Both the position numbers and the translations under genes were made by a program. From positions 13,157 to 77,156 of the forward strand of contig NZ_JAHYSG010000057.1 of assembly GCF_022095675.1 (NCBI RefSeq): a stretch of DNA of 64,000 nucleotides, written 5' to 3'. Of the stretch, positions 46,896-55,657 are shown piece after piece. The notes below the pieces were generated by a model, which was not told the origin of the DNA, made no database searches, and saw only the letters and a program-made list of their open reading frames with translations. Source of the DNA: Dactylosporangium sp. AC04546 (lineage in GTDB: Bacteria > Actinomycetota > Actinomycetes > Mycobacteriales > Micromonosporaceae). How positions within the stretch are numbered: position 1 is the first letter of the stretch; each line of letters begins with the position of its first letter.

Positions 46896-47084
46896 ATGCA
46901 GATCTTCATCGCGGCCATGGTGGCCGCCTGTGGCGTCGGCGCCTTCGCCGCGGCGGCCCTCACGTGGGACCGGCGGCGGATCTGGAACCTGACCACGGGC
47001 GGCACCGCGGCCTGGGTCGGCGGCCTGTGCCTGCTGGGCGCGGTGCTGGTGACGGGCTCCTGCCTCGGCCTGATCCGGTTCTGA
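46896..47084 (+). CDS. Small two-helix membrane protein
   Basis: This 62-residue protein has two hydrophobic segments, residues 3-23 (IFIAAMVAACGVGAFAAAAL) and 38-60 (AAWVGGLCLLGAVLVTGSCLGLI), joined by the loop TWDRRRIWNLTTGG. No family recognised. It begins 11 bp after a hairpin and ends 13 bp before rpiB. The WD-RRR loop suggests a positive-inside hairpin orientation. Confidence 0.55.
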   Translation: MQIFIAAMVAACGVGAFAAAALTWDRRRIWNLTTGGTAAWVGGLCLLGAVLVTGSCLGLIRF

Positions 47085-47097
47085 CAGACTTCCGGGT

Positions 47098-47571
47098 ATG
47101 CGCGTCTACCTTGGTTCGGACCACGCCGGATACGAGCTGAAAGTCCACCTGGTCTCCGCCCTCGGGCTGCAGGGCTACGAGGTCGTCGACGTCGGCCCGG
47201 CGAAGTTCGACCCCGACGACGACTACCCGGCCTACTGCTTCCACACCGCCGCCCGCGTCGTCGAGGACGAGGGCAGTCTGGGCGTGGTGATCGGCGGCTC
47301 GGGCAACGGCGAGCAGATCGCCGCGAACAAGGTCCCCGGCATCCGCGCCGCCCTGGCCTGGAACCAGGAGACCGCCCAGCTCGCGCGCGAGCACAACGAC
47401 GCCAACGTGGTGGCCGTCGGCGCCCGCCAGCACACCCTCGACGAGGCGACCACCCTCGTCACCACGTTCCTCACGACGTCGTTCTCCGGCAACGAGCGGC
47501 ACGCCCGGCGCATCGCGCAGGTCCTGGCGTACGACACGACCCGCGTCCTGCCGCCGCTCCCGGAGGAGTGA
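47098..47571 (+). CDS. rpiB: Ribose-5-phosphate isomerase B
   Basis: This 157-residue RpiB has YLGSDHAGYELK, DDDYPAYCF, GVVIGGSGNGEQIAANKVPGIRAALAW and EHNDANVVAVGARQ. The usual active-site Cys of enteric RpiB (GSGIG/C) is replaced by GGSGNGEQIAANK, as in mycobacterial RpiB (Rv2465c), which uses Glu. It interconverts ribose-5-phosphate and ribulose-5-phosphate. The M. tuberculosis orthologue is next to Rv2466c; here the two are 4 kb apart. Confidence 0.94.
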   Translation: MRVYLGSDHAGYELKVHLVSALGLQGYEVVDVGPAKFDPDDDYPAYCFHTAARVVEDEGSLGVVIGGSGNGEQIAANKVPGIRAALAWNQETAQLAREHNDANVVAVGARQHTLDEATTLVTTFLTTSFSGNERHARRIAQVLAYDTTRVLPPLPEE

Positions 47572-47574
47572 CCG

Positions 47575-47772
47575 TCAGCTGGTCGGGGAGCGGCGGCCCG
47601 GGCGGGTCAGCTCCTCGCGGGGCACCCAGCCGCGCCGGATGATCTGGAGGTCCCGGTCGGCCGCGGCGAGATCCTCCTCGGTCGGCCGGGCCGCGTCCCG
47701 GGCGCGCATGGCGGCCGACACGCTCACCTGCGACGCGCCGCCGCCGGCGTTGGATCCCACCCATCGCCACAC
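47575..47772 (-). CDS. Small hypothetical protein
   Basis: This protein of up to 65 residues has the compact charged core ARPTEEDLAAADRDLQIIRRGWVPREELTRPGR, which looks like a real conserved actinobacterial peptide. The start is uncertain: GTG at 47772 or ATG at 47707. It converges on rpiB with only 3 bp between the stops. Function unknown. Confidence 0.5.
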   Translation of the reverse strand: MWRWVGSNAGGGASQVSVSAAMRARDAARPTEEDLAAADRDLQIIRRGWVPREELTRPGRRSPTS

Positions 47773-47802
47773 CCTACCGCCTCACCCGGCCCAGTGGACC
47801 GA

Positions 47803-49023
47803 TCAGAAGATCTCGATCGATACCGGCGCCACCGACCACCCGAACGCCGTGCTCAGCGCGGCCGCCGCGCCCGGGCGGTGCTCGGTGACGCGGCCGTTGA
47901 GGGCGAGCGTGCCGAGGCGGGTGCCGCCGAGGTACGCGGCGCCGAGGTCGGCCACGTCGAGCGTGACGTCGGGGGCCGCGTCGACCCGGGTGCACGTGAC
48001 GAGCGCGCCGCCCGCGCCCACGCGCAGCCGCCAGGTGCCCGCGTTCTGCGCCAGCAGCGCGTCGGTGACCTCCATGACCACGTCGACCGGCGCCGCGTAC
48101 TTCCGCGAGGTGAGCGCCCGCGGCAGGTCCACGATCCGCACCCACAGCCCGTCGCCGACCTTGCCGCGGAGGTGGCGCGGCTCGTCGACCAGGTGGAAGA
48201 GCGGCTCCTCCACGCTGCCCAGGCCCAGCACGACCTTGCGGCTGAGGTCGATGCGCAGCAGGAAGCGCCACAGCTCGGCGTAGGCGACCGGGGTCGCGGC
48301 CACCACCTCGAGGACGTTGACCTCGTGCTCCGGCCCGTGGTCGTTCCATTCGCCGCGGACCTTGTACCGCGCGTACCCGTCCACGACGCCGGCCGGGTTC
48401 TCGAACAGCACCGCGCGCTTCGCCGTGTAGCCGTCCCGCTGCTGCTCCGGGTCCTTCGTCAGGTGCGCCCACCAGGTGGTGTTGCGGCTCGACCAGCCGG
48501 GCCGGCCGGGCAGCGCCCGGTCGTACACCTCGGCGAGCTCCTCGACCACGTCGGCGGGCGCGGCCTGGCGCAGCGTCCCGGCGGCGGCCGGGACCCGCAG
48601 CGACACCTCCCGGCGGTCGATGCGGTACGTCACGTTCTGCGCCGCGAGGCCGTAGCCGAAGCGCTGGTAGATGCGCCCCTCGCTGGCCCACAGCACGGCG
48701 ACCGCCTCGGGCACCTCGCCGAGCTGGTGGGTCATCATGCGGCGCAGCAGGCCCTTGCGGGTGTGCGTCGCGGCGACCGAGACGGCGGTCACGTGTGCCG
48801 CCGGCAGCACGCCACCCGGCACGGCGAGGTCCCGGGTGAAGGCGCCCGCCGAGGCCACCACCTGCCCGGAGTGTTCGATCACGAGATACCGCGGAAGCTC
48901 GATCACCGTGCGGATCGAATCGCTCGGGTCGGGGGCGGCGGGCACGGCGAACGCGTCGCGGATCACGCGGCTGAAGGCGTCGACGTCCTCGGCGGTGGCG
49001 GTGCGCAGGGCATAGTCGCTCAT
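47803..49023 (-). CDS. Eis-like GNAT N-acetyltransferase
   Basis: This 406-residue protein has the three-part Eis fold: an N-terminal GNAT with acetyl-CoA site VTAVSVAATHTRKGLLRRMM, a second degenerate GNAT, and a C-terminal SCP2-like domain (VTDALLAQNAGTWRLRV). The chain ends in Phe, whose carboxylate acts as catalytic base in Eis, and GYGLAAQ supplies the Tyr region. Family members acetylate aminoglycosides and other amines at several positions. A TAGACA box lies seven bases before the ATG. Confidence 0.88.
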   Translation of the reverse strand: MSDYALRTATAEDVDAFSRVIRDAFAVPAAPDPSDSIRTVIELPRYLVIEHSGQVVASAGAFTRDLAVPGGVLPAAHVTAVSVAATHTRKGLLRRMMTHQLGEVPEAVAVLWASEGRIYQRFGYGLAAQNVTYRIDRREVSLRVPAAAGTLRQAAPADVVEELAEVYDRALPGRPGWSSRNTTWWAHLTKDPEQQRDGYTAKRAVLFENPAGVVDGYARYKVRGEWNDHGPEHEVNVLEVVAATPVAYAELWRFLLRIDLSRKVVLGLGSVEEPLFHLVDEPRHLRGKVGDGLWVRIVDLPRALTSRKYAAPVDVVMEVTDALLAQNAGTWRLRVGAGGALVTCTRVDAAPDVTLDVADLGAAYLGGTRLGTLALNGRVTEHRPGAAAALSTAFGWSVAPVSIEIF

Positions 49024-49127
49024 CCGGTTGTGTCTACCTCGTGACCTCCACTGAGCGCGACCGATTTGCGCGCTCGTTACTCTCGAAATGGTCTGGGGGA
49101 AACATTGTTGCTGGGGGGAGTGGCGTC

Positions 49128-50840
49128 ATGACGCAGGGTGCGTTGCTGGACCTCGTGTGTGGTCCGGCGAGCCCTTTGGCGGAGACGTTCCAGCGGTACC
49201 GCCTGGTCGCCCACCTGGGCTCGGGCGGACAGGCCGACGTGTACCGCGCCGTGCGGGTCTGCGGCGGGGTGACGTCGGCGCCGATGACGGTGAAGGTGTT
49301 CCGGGTCGACCCGCAGCGCCCGATCGCCGACGAGCTGCGCTCCTGGGACAAGGGTGACGCGGCGCTCATGGATCTGAACAACCGCGGCGTCCCCGGCATC
49401 TGCCGGCGCGCCGACGGCTTCTACGGGCCGCCGCCGCACCGGCCGGGTGAGCGCCCGGCGCCGGGTGACGCGGTGCCCTACCAGGTGTACGACTACCTCC
49501 ACGGGATCAACCTGCGGGAGTACGTGGCCCAGCGCTCCGGCTCGGCGCCCGGCGCCCGGCGGCTCAACGCCGTCTCGGCGCTGAAGACGCTGACGGGGAT
49601 CCTGCAGCACCTGCACCACCCGCAGGAGACCGGCGCCACCCCGGTCCTGCACATGGACGTGAAGCCGTCCAACGTCATGGTCCTGGCCACCGGCGAGGTG
49701 CGGCTCATCGACTTCACCGGCGCGCGGTACTACCGCGAGGAGGAGATCACCCAGATCGCCTACACCCCGGAGTCGGGCGGCCCGGAGGCGTTCGGCGGGG
49801 TGAAGTACGTCGGGCCGGCGTACGACGTGCACGGCTTCGGCGCCGTGGCGTACTTCCTGGTCACCGGCGCCTACCCGCGCGTCGACGGCCGCAGCGACCA
49901 GCACGGGCAGCGCCACCAGGAGGCGTCGCCGCCGCCGTGGAACGTGCTGCGCCGCCACCCGCTGCTGGAGCGGGTGCCCGCGCTGCGCGACCACCTGCAC
50001 GCGCCGCTCGCCGACCGGCCGTCCGACCGGCCGGAGACTCGCGAGCTGGCCGCCTGGCTGACCGGGCTGTCCGAGCTGGTCCGCCGGGCCGGCTTGCCCG
50101 ACGTCGGGTGCGACTGGCACGAGCCGGAGCAGACGAGCACCGAGGCCGGCCGGGCCGTCGGCCGCGCGCGCCCGTCGGTGACGGGGACGGAGACCGACGC
50201 GTACCAGCGCATCGAGCGCCTGGAGCGGGAGCTCGTCGCGCTGCGCGCCGCCACCTCCGGCGTGACCGCGTTCCACCAGCCGGTGCCGCCGCGGGCCGCG
50301 CCGACCGCGATGGCGCCGCCGGTCTCGGCCCCGCCGCTCTCCAGCGTGCCCGTCTCGCCCAGCGGGGTGGCGGTCAACGCCGACGGCGTTCCGCAGATGC
50401 GGGGCCGGGCCAAGGTCGTCGCGCGCCCGGCGCCGGACCCGACCGGGATGATGCCGGCCGATCCGGTGGAGGAGCGTCCGCGGTACCGCCCGGAGCCCGG
50501 CGAACGCGCCCGCGCGCTGAAGATCGGGTGGGAGCTGACCGGCACGGGCGCGTTCATCGCGTTCATCTGCTGGGGCCTCTGGGCGCTCGACTCCGACGGC
50601 AGCCTGACCGGCCCGTTCATCGCGTTCCTGGTGGTGCTCGCGGTCGCCGTGGGCGTGTTCGCGCTCGCCCGCCTGCTCGGCCGGCTGGTCCTCGAGCAGC
50701 GCCTGGGCCGCGTCCGGCGCACCGCCAAGGGCGCCCACGCGCTGACCGGCCTGTTCCTGGCCCTGGCCGGCATCGCGTACCTGCGTGAGGTCGGCTGGTT
50801 CATGAGCTTCTACGGCTGGCTGAAGGGCATGATCTGGTGA
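49128..50840 (+). CDS. Membrane-anchored Ser/Thr protein kinase with atypical motifs
   Basis: This 570-residue protein has a kinase domain at about 24-350: glycine loop LGSGGQADVY (30-39), VAIK-type Lys56 (TVKVF), catalytic loop HMDVKPSNVM (Asp177, Lys179, Asn182) and DFT at 195-197 instead of DFG. The HRD Arg is Met, usual in kinases that need no activation-loop phosphorylation. A coiled-coil (YQRIERLERELVALRAATS) and Pro/Ala linker precede three C-terminal membrane helices (about 465-560). GGGGGGAG precedes the ATG. It is coupled to a tyrosine phosphatase by a 4-nt overlap. Confidence 0.85.
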   Translation: MTQGALLDLVCGPASPLAETFQRYRLVAHLGSGGQADVYRAVRVCGGVTSAPMTVKVFRVDPQRPIADELRSWDKGDAALMDLNNRGVPGICRRADGFYGPPPHRPGERPAPGDAVPYQVYDYLHGINLREYVAQRSGSAPGARRLNAVSALKTLTGILQHLHHPQETGATPVLHMDVKPSNVMVLATGEVRLIDFTGARYYREEEITQIAYTPESGGPEAFGGVKYVGPAYDVHGFGAVAYFLVTGAYPRVDGRSDQHGQRHQEASPPPWNVLRRHPLLERVPALRDHLHAPLADRPSDRPETRELAAWLTGLSELVRRAGLPDVGCDWHEPEQTSTEAGRAVGRARPSVTGTETDAYQRIERLERELVALRAATSGVTAFHQPVPPRAAPTAMAPPVSAPPLSSVPVSPSGVAVNADGVPQMRGRAKVVARPAPDPTGMMPADPVEERPRYRPEPGERARALKIGWELTGTGAFIAFICWGLWALDSDGSLTGPFIAFLVVLAVAVGVFALARLLGRLVLEQRLGRVRRTAKGAHALTGLFLALAGIAYLREVGWFMSFYGWLKGMIW

Positions 50841-51574
50841 GGCGGTTCCGCCGGCGGCGCCGCTTCGACGGTGGCCTGGAGGGCCTCGTCAACTTCCGCG
50901 ATCTCGGCGGCCTCCCGGCGGACGGCGGCACGGTGCGCCCCGGCGTGCTCTTCCGCAGCGACTCCCTCGCCTACGCCACCCGCGCCGACGCGCGCCGCCT
51001 GGTCGACGACCTGGGCGTGGCGACGGTGATCGACCTGCGCGGCGAGCACGAGGTGGCGTACCTCGGCCGCGGCCTGTTCGCCCGCCTCGGGGTCGGCTAC
51101 TACCCGGCCCCGATCGCCGACGTGAGCGGCGCCGAGGACCTGGTCGGGCACTACCTGGCGATGCTGGACGAGAAGGGCGACGTGCTCGCCGGCACCGTGC
51201 GGGTGCTGGCCGGCAAGGACGCCCTGCCGGCGGTGTTCCACTGCGAGGCCGGCTGCGACCGCACGGGCGTGCTCGCCGCGGTCGTGCTGGGCCTGCTCGG
51301 GGTGCCCGAGGACGTGATCGCGGCCGACTACGCGGCGACCGCGGCGGCCATGCCGACCATCCACGAGCGGGTCCGGGTCGTCTTCGACCGGCTCGGGCTG
51401 CCGCCCCGGCCCCCCTCGGTGCTGGTCTGGGCGCCGGAGGCGGCGCTCATGGCCCGCCTGCTCGACCTGGTGCGCGAGCGGTGGGGCGGCATGGAGGGCT
51501 GGGCCCGCGACCAGGGCCTGCGCGCCGCCGACCTGACGGCGCTGCGCGAGGCCCTGATCGTCCGGGCGCCCTAG
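50837..51574 (+). CDS. Protein tyrosine/serine phosphatase (PtpB-like)
   Basis: This 245-residue protein has the PtpB-type opening NFRDLGGLPADGGTVRPGVLFRSD and the P-loop HCEAGCDRTG with catalytic Cys136 and Arg142. The residue usually Lys (HCxxGKDRTG), which gives these enzymes their lipid/serine breadth, is Cys140 here. The GTG overlaps the kinase stop (GTGA), so kinase and phosphatase are made together, arguing for a shared substrate or for the kinase being the substrate. It converges on the SDR gene with 3 bp between stops. Confidence 0.88.
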   Translation: MRRFRRRRRFDGGLEGLVNFRDLGGLPADGGTVRPGVLFRSDSLAYATRADARRLVDDLGVATVIDLRGEHEVAYLGRGLFARLGVGYYPAPIADVSGAEDLVGHYLAMLDEKGDVLAGTVRVLAGKDALPAVFHCEAGCDRTGVLAAVVLGLLGVPEDVIAADYAATAAAMPTIHERVRVVFDRLGLPPRPPSVLVWAPEAALMARLLDLVRERWGGMEGWARDQGLRAADLTALREALIVRAP

Positions 51575-51577
51575 TTC

Positions 51578-52408
51578 CTAGACGGCCGCGGGCACCGGCC
51601 GGGCGTTGAGCAGCGCGGTGTGCTCGCGCTGGGCGGCGTCGAGCAGGGCGGTCCAGGCGTCCTCGCCGATCGGGCTGCGGGTCGGGCGGTGGTCGTCGGC
51701 GATCAGGCGCAGCATCTCGGCGGCGAACAGCTCGGGCGGCAGCGCCATCGGCAGTTGCTTCATCGCGCGGGTGCCGGCGAGCATCGGCCCGGTCACCGCC
51801 TCGTACGCGCTCACGTGCGCCGCCGACTCGGTCACCGACGTGCCCCACTCGGTGGCGAAGCAGCCCGGCTCGACCGCCATCACGTGCACGCCGGTGCCGG
51901 CCAGCTCGAGCGCGAGCGTGTCGACCATGCCCTCCAGCGCGTACTTGGCGGCGGCGTAGGCGCCCAGCCCGGGGTACGCGAGCCGTCCGGCCGTCGAGGA
52001 CACCATCACGACGTCGCCGTGGCCCTGCGCGCGCATGAGGGGCAGCACCATGCGGGTGAGCCGCCAGGGCGCGACGAGGTTGACCTCCAGCTGGGCCAGC
52101 AGCTCGGCGTCGGTGACCTCCTCGACGGCGCCGAAGTGCCCGACGCCGGCGTTGTTGACCAGCACGTCGATCCCGCCGTACCGGGCGAGGGCGGCGTGCA
52201 CCGCGTTGTGACAGTCGTCCGCGTCGCGGACGTCGAGCGCACAGGTGGCGAGGGTGCGCGGGTACCGCTCCCGGAGCTCCTCCAGGGTCTCCGGGCGCCG
52301 GGCCGTGGCCAGCACCTGCTGCCCGGAGGCGGCGACCGCCTCGGCCAGCGCGCGGCCCAGGCCGGTGGAGCATCCGGTGATCAACCAGCGACGAGTCATG
52401 TTCGGCAT
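51578..52408 (-). CDS. Short-chain dehydrogenase/reductase
   Basis: This 276-residue classical SDR has the cofactor motif TGCSTGLG, NNAG, the catalytic Ser in VMVSSTAG and YAAAK with the catalytic Tyr and Lys. Arg residues after the first strand (ATARRPE) suggest NADP preference. It fits the group of oxidoreductases annotated as short-chain, substrate unknown. An in-frame ATG at 52399 is an alternative start. A 17-bp inverted repeat lies 39 bp upstream. Confidence 0.92.
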   Translation of the reverse strand: MPNMTRRWLITGCSTGLGRALAEAVAASGQQVLATARRPETLEELRERYPRTLATCALDVRDADDCHNAVHAALARYGGIDVLVNNAGVGHFGAVEEVTDAELLAQLEVNLVAPWRLTRMVLPLMRAQGHGDVVMVSSTAGRLAYPGLGAYAAAKYALEGMVDTLALELAGTGVHVMAVEPGCFATEWGTSVTESAAHVSAYEAVTGPMLAGTRAMKQLPMALPPELFAAEMLRLIADDHRPTRSPIGEDAWTALLDAAQREHTALLNARPVPAAV

Positions 52409-52447
52409 AGTGACTCTCAGTATCCGCGTGAGGACAGCCGGAAAACG

Positions 52448-52464
52448 TGAATGACAATCATTCA
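52448..52464. promoter_or_regulatory. Inverted repeat, probable TetR-type operator
   Basis: TGAATGA-CAA-TCATTCA is a perfect 7-bp inverted repeat in the 101-bp gap between the divergent SDR and DUF2625 genes. The size and form fit a TetR-family operator. A diverged copy (TGACGACAATCGCTCA) occurs near 53920-53937 before the YciI gene. Confidence 0.45.
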
Positions 52465-52496
52465 GCGCTGTTTTCCGCCGTCCGTGTCAGGAGCCG

Positions 52497-52502
52497 TAGA
52501 GT
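52497..52502 (+). promoter_or_regulatory. -10 box of leaderless DUF2625 gene
   Basis: TAGAGT, seven bases, then GTG at 52510. This sets the start downstream of an in-frame ATG at 52447. Confidence 0.55.
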
Positions 52503-52509
52503 TGGCGGG

Positions 52510-53157
52510 GTGCGATCCCTGGCGGAGCTGATCTCCGACGACCGGTCCGCCTGGGCGGAGATCGAGGCGGCCGTGAGCGGCTCGCCGTGCGCCGTCGAGG
52601 TGCTGCCCACCGAGCCCGACCGCGGCGCTTCCTGCCTGCACCGCCTGCAGGTGACGACCAACTCGTGGCTGGGCGCGCTGGTGTACTTCAGCGGCGGCCT
52701 GGTCGTCGACCAGGGCTGGCTGCGCATCCTGGCCTCCGGCTCGCCCGAGCGCGGCCTCGCCGACATCCACGCCGTCAACGAGACCTTCGACCTGGCCGGC
52801 CTGGTCGTCGCGCAGGACGTCATGGGTGGCGAGTTCGTCTGGCGCCAGGGTGACGCTGCGCAACCGACGATCCACTACTTCGCGCCCGACACGCTGCGCT
52901 GGGAGGACCTCGGCCTCGGCTACACCGACTGGCTCTATGCCATGCTCGGCGGCGCGGTCGACCAGTTCTACACCACCTGGCGCTGGCCGGGCTGGCAGGA
53001 CGAGATCGCCGCCTGCCCGCTCGACAACGGGCTGCACGTGCTCCCGCCGCTGTACACCAAGCAGGGCAAGGACGTCGCCGACTCCGACCGCCGGCCGATC
53101 CCGATGCACCAGCTGGTGAGCGTGCTGCACGACGTCGCCGACCAGCTCGGCACATGA
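52510..53157 (+). CDS. DUF2625 family protein
   Basis: This 215-residue protein has RSLAELISDDRSAWAEIE at the start and VTTNSWLGALVYFSGGLVVDQGWLRILASGSPE, the signature of DUF2625. The fold is probably related to SUKH-like proteins but function is unknown. Its ATGA stop/start overlap with the alpha/beta hydrolase and the subsequent GTGA overlap with the YciI gene make this a coupled operon that continues into an ECF sigma factor. Confidence 0.8.
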   Translation: MRSLAELISDDRSAWAEIEAAVSGSPCAVEVLPTEPDRGASCLHRLQVTTNSWLGALVYFSGGLVVDQGWLRILASGSPERGLADIHAVNETFDLAGLVVAQDVMGGEFVWRQGDAAQPTIHYFAPDTLRWEDLGLGYTDWLYAMLGGAVDQFYTTWRWPGWQDEIAACPLDNGLHVLPPLYTKQGKDVADSDRRPIPMHQLVSVLHDVADQLGT

Positions 53158-53951
53158 GGCTGCTCCCAGCTCCGCGGATTCGCCGGCGGTTCCGTGGGGG
53201 GTTCCCGCCCCGCAGCCCCCGTGCGCCGCTGCGCGCCGCACTCCGGCTCGCCTTCGACGACCACGGCAGCGGGCCGGCCGTGGTCCTGCTGCACGGCGGC
53301 GGGAGCGGCCGGGCCACCTGGGCCGGGTTCGCGGGGTCGCTGCGGTACCACCGGATCATCGCCCCCGACCTGCGGGGCCACGGCGACAGCCCGCGGGCCG
53401 GCACGTATCCCCTGTCGGGGCACGCCGACGACGTCGTCGAGCTGCTCGACCACCTCGGCCTCGACAAGGTGGCGCTGGTCGGCCACTCGCTCGGCGGCTA
53501 CACCGCGGCGCTGGTCGCCCAGCGCCAGCCCGACCGCGTGACGCGGCTCGTCCTGGAGGACCCGCCGGCGCCACCGGGCAGCTTCTCCCGGGTCCGGCTG
53601 GCGCTGACCGGCCTCGCGCTGCGCGGCCGCGCGTTCGACCCGCGGGCGCTGCGCTCGGCGATCACCCAGCTGCGGCAGCCGCAGCCGGAGTGGTGGGCGG
53701 GCCTGGGCCGGATCACCGCGCCGACGCTGCTGCTGTCCGGCGGGCCGAAGAGCCACATCTCGCCGGCCCGGCTCGGGGAGCTCGCCGCGGCCATCCCGGA
53801 CTGCCGGCTGGTGACCGTCCCGGTCGGGCACCGCATCCACAGCCTGGCGCCCGCGGAGTTCTCGGCGGAAGTGCTGCCGTTCCTGTGTCCGGATCCGGTG
53901 GCCGGCTCCGACGTCCCTGACGACAATCGCTCAGAGGGGAGCCCACCGTGA
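53154..53951 (+). CDS. Alpha/beta-hydrolase
   Basis: This 265-residue protein has the oxyanion HGGGSG, nucleophile elbow GHSLGG and a C-terminal GHRIHS with the catalytic His. An unusual basic N-terminal stretch of 30 residues (PAPRIRRRFRGGFPPRSPRAPL) precedes the fold. It lies in an operon with the DUF2625 protein, a YciI-like protein and an ECF sigma factor. The substrate is unknown; esterase or epoxide hydrolase types are possible. Confidence 0.88.
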   Translation: MRLLPAPRIRRRFRGGFPPRSPRAPLRAALRLAFDDHGSGPAVVLLHGGGSGRATWAGFAGSLRYHRIIAPDLRGHGDSPRAGTYPLSGHADDVVELLDHLGLDKVALVGHSLGGYTAALVAQRQPDRVTRLVLEDPPAPPGSFSRVRLALTGLALRGRAFDPRALRSAITQLRQPQPEWWAGLGRITAPTLLLSGGPKSHISPARLGELAAAIPDCRLVTVPVGHRIHSLAPAEFSAEVLPFLCPDPVAGSDVPDDNRSEGSPP

Positions 53952-54355
53952 AGTACATGATCCTGACCTACGCCTCGCAGCGCGACTACGACGCGATGGC
54001 CGGCAAGGCCACCGGCACCGAGTGGACCGGCGAGGACTTCGCCGCCATGCACGCGTTCATGACGAAGTTCAACCAGGAGCTGGAGGAGTCCGGCGAGCTG
54101 GTCGAGACCCGGGGGCTGGACGCGCCGGTGCACACCCGCCGGGTCGGCGGCGCGCCGGCCCTGGTCACCGACGGGCCGTACGCGGAGACCCAGGAGGTCC
54201 TCGCCGGCTACTGGATCGTCGAGTGCGAGAGCTTCGACCGCGCGACCCAGCTCGCGATGCGGCTCGGTGAGTGCCCGGCGCCGCCCGGTGCCGCCGCCAC
54301 CGCGTACGCCGACGTGCGCCCGATCGTGGAGTCGTCGGCCGAACTGGGCTTCTAG
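53948..54355 (+). CDS. YciI/DGPF-domain protein
   Basis: This 135-residue protein starts MKYMILTYASQ and has the YCII/DGPF signature VTDGPYAETQEVLAGYWIVECESFDRATQLA. Genes of this family accompany ECF42-type sigma factors very often, as here where the sigma gene follows after 2 bp. The GTG overlaps the hydrolase stop. Biochemical role uncertain. Confidence 0.9.
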   Translation: MKYMILTYASQRDYDAMAGKATGTEWTGEDFAAMHAFMTKFNQELEESGELVETRGLDAPVHTRRVGGAPALVTDGPYAETQEVLAGYWIVECESFDRATQLAMRLGECPAPPGAAATAYADVRPIVESSAELGF

Positions 54356-54357
54356 GC

Positions 54358-55584
54358 GTGGACGCCACCGTCGAGGACCTGCTGCGCCGGCTGGCGCCGC
54401 AGGTCCTGGGCGCGGTCGTGCGCCGGTACGGGCACTTCGACACCGCGGAGGACGCGGTCCAGGAGGCGCTGCTCGACGCCGCCACGCAGTGGCCCGCCGA
54501 GGGCGTGCCCGGCGCGCCGCTCGGCTGGCTGGTGACGGTGGCGTCGCGGCGGCTCACCGACCTGCTGCGCGCCGACCAGGCCCGGCGGCGCCGCGAGGAG
54601 ACGGCGTGGTGCTGGGCGTTCGACGTGCCGGCCGTCTCCGGTACCGACGACTCGCTGATCCTGCTGTTCATGTGCTGCCATCCGGCGCTGCGGGCTGACG
54701 CGCAGGTCGCGCTGACGCTGCGCGCGGTCGGCGGCCTGAGCACGCGGGAGGTGGCCCGCGCGTTCCTGGTGTCCGAGGACACGATGACCCGCCGGATCAC
54801 CCGCGCCAAGCAGCGCATCAGGGCCAGCGGGCTGCCGTTCAGCCTGCCGCCTCCGGCCGAGCGGCAGGATCGGCTGGCAGCGGTACTGCACGTGCTGTAC
54901 CTGATCTTCAACGAGGGCTACGCGTCGACGTCGGGGCCGTCGCTGCACCGCGCCGACCTGTCGACCGAGGCGATCCGGCTGACCCGGATGGTCCACCGGC
55001 TGCTGCCCGGCGACAGCGAGGTGGCGGGGCTGCTCGCGCTGATGCTGCTCACGGACGCCCGCCGGCCGGCCCGGGCGGCCGCCGACGGCGCGCTGATCCC
55101 GATGGCCGAGCAGGACCGGTCGCTGTGGAACGCGGCCTCCATCGAGGAGGGGATCGCCCTCGTCACGGCGGCGCTGCCGCGGGGCGCGACCGGTCCGTTC
55201 CAGCTGCAGGCGGCCATCGCGGCGCTGCACGACGAGGCGCCCAGCGCCGCCGCGACCGACTGGCCGCAGATCGTCGCGCTGTACTCGCTGCTGCTGCGGC
55301 TGGCGCCGAACCCGATGACCGCCCTGAACCACGCGGTCGCGGTGGCGATGGCGTCCGGGCCTGCGGCCGGGCTCGCGCTGGTGTCTGACTTATCGGAATT
55401 ATCCGGTGACCACCGCCTCCATGCGGTCCGCGGCCACCTGCTGGAGATGTCCGGGGACGGGGCCGCGGCGCGCGAGGCCTATCTCCACGCGGCCGGTCTG
55501 GCGGGGAGCCTGCCGCAGCAGCGGTACCTGCGCGAGCGCGCGGCCCGCCTGGCTCCGGACCCAGTTTCGGATCCTGGGGCATAG
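54358..55584 (+). CDS. ECF sigma factor with C-terminal TPR-like extension (ECF42 type)
   Basis: This 408-residue protein has sigma region 2 (LRRLAPQVLGAVVRRYGHFDTAEDAVQEALLDA), region 4 (ALTLRAVGGLSTREVARAFLVSEDTMTRRITRAKQRIR) and about 230 further residues containing LYLIFNEGYAS and a helical repeat region. ECF42 sigma factors have this extension in place of an anti-sigma factor and are paired with DGPF proteins. The GTG lies 2 bp after the YciI stop. Confidence 0.92.
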   Translation: MDATVEDLLRRLAPQVLGAVVRRYGHFDTAEDAVQEALLDAATQWPAEGVPGAPLGWLVTVASRRLTDLLRADQARRRREETAWCWAFDVPAVSGTDDSLILLFMCCHPALRADAQVALTLRAVGGLSTREVARAFLVSEDTMTRRITRAKQRIRASGLPFSLPPPAERQDRLAAVLHVLYLIFNEGYASTSGPSLHRADLSTEAIRLTRMVHRLLPGDSEVAGLLALMLLTDARRPARAAADGALIPMAEQDRSLWNAASIEEGIALVTAALPRGATGPFQLQAAIAALHDEAPSAAATDWPQIVALYSLLLRLAPNPMTALNHAVAVAMASGPAAGLALVSDLSELSGDHRLHAVRGHLLEMSGDGAAAREAYLHAAGLAGSLPQQRYLRERAARLAPDPVSDPGA

Positions 55585-55657
55585 TTGGGACGTTTCCGCA
55601 GGTGGGATCCTTGATCCACGGGTTTTTCGAACTGGTGTTCGGGTAGGGTCGGCGGCC

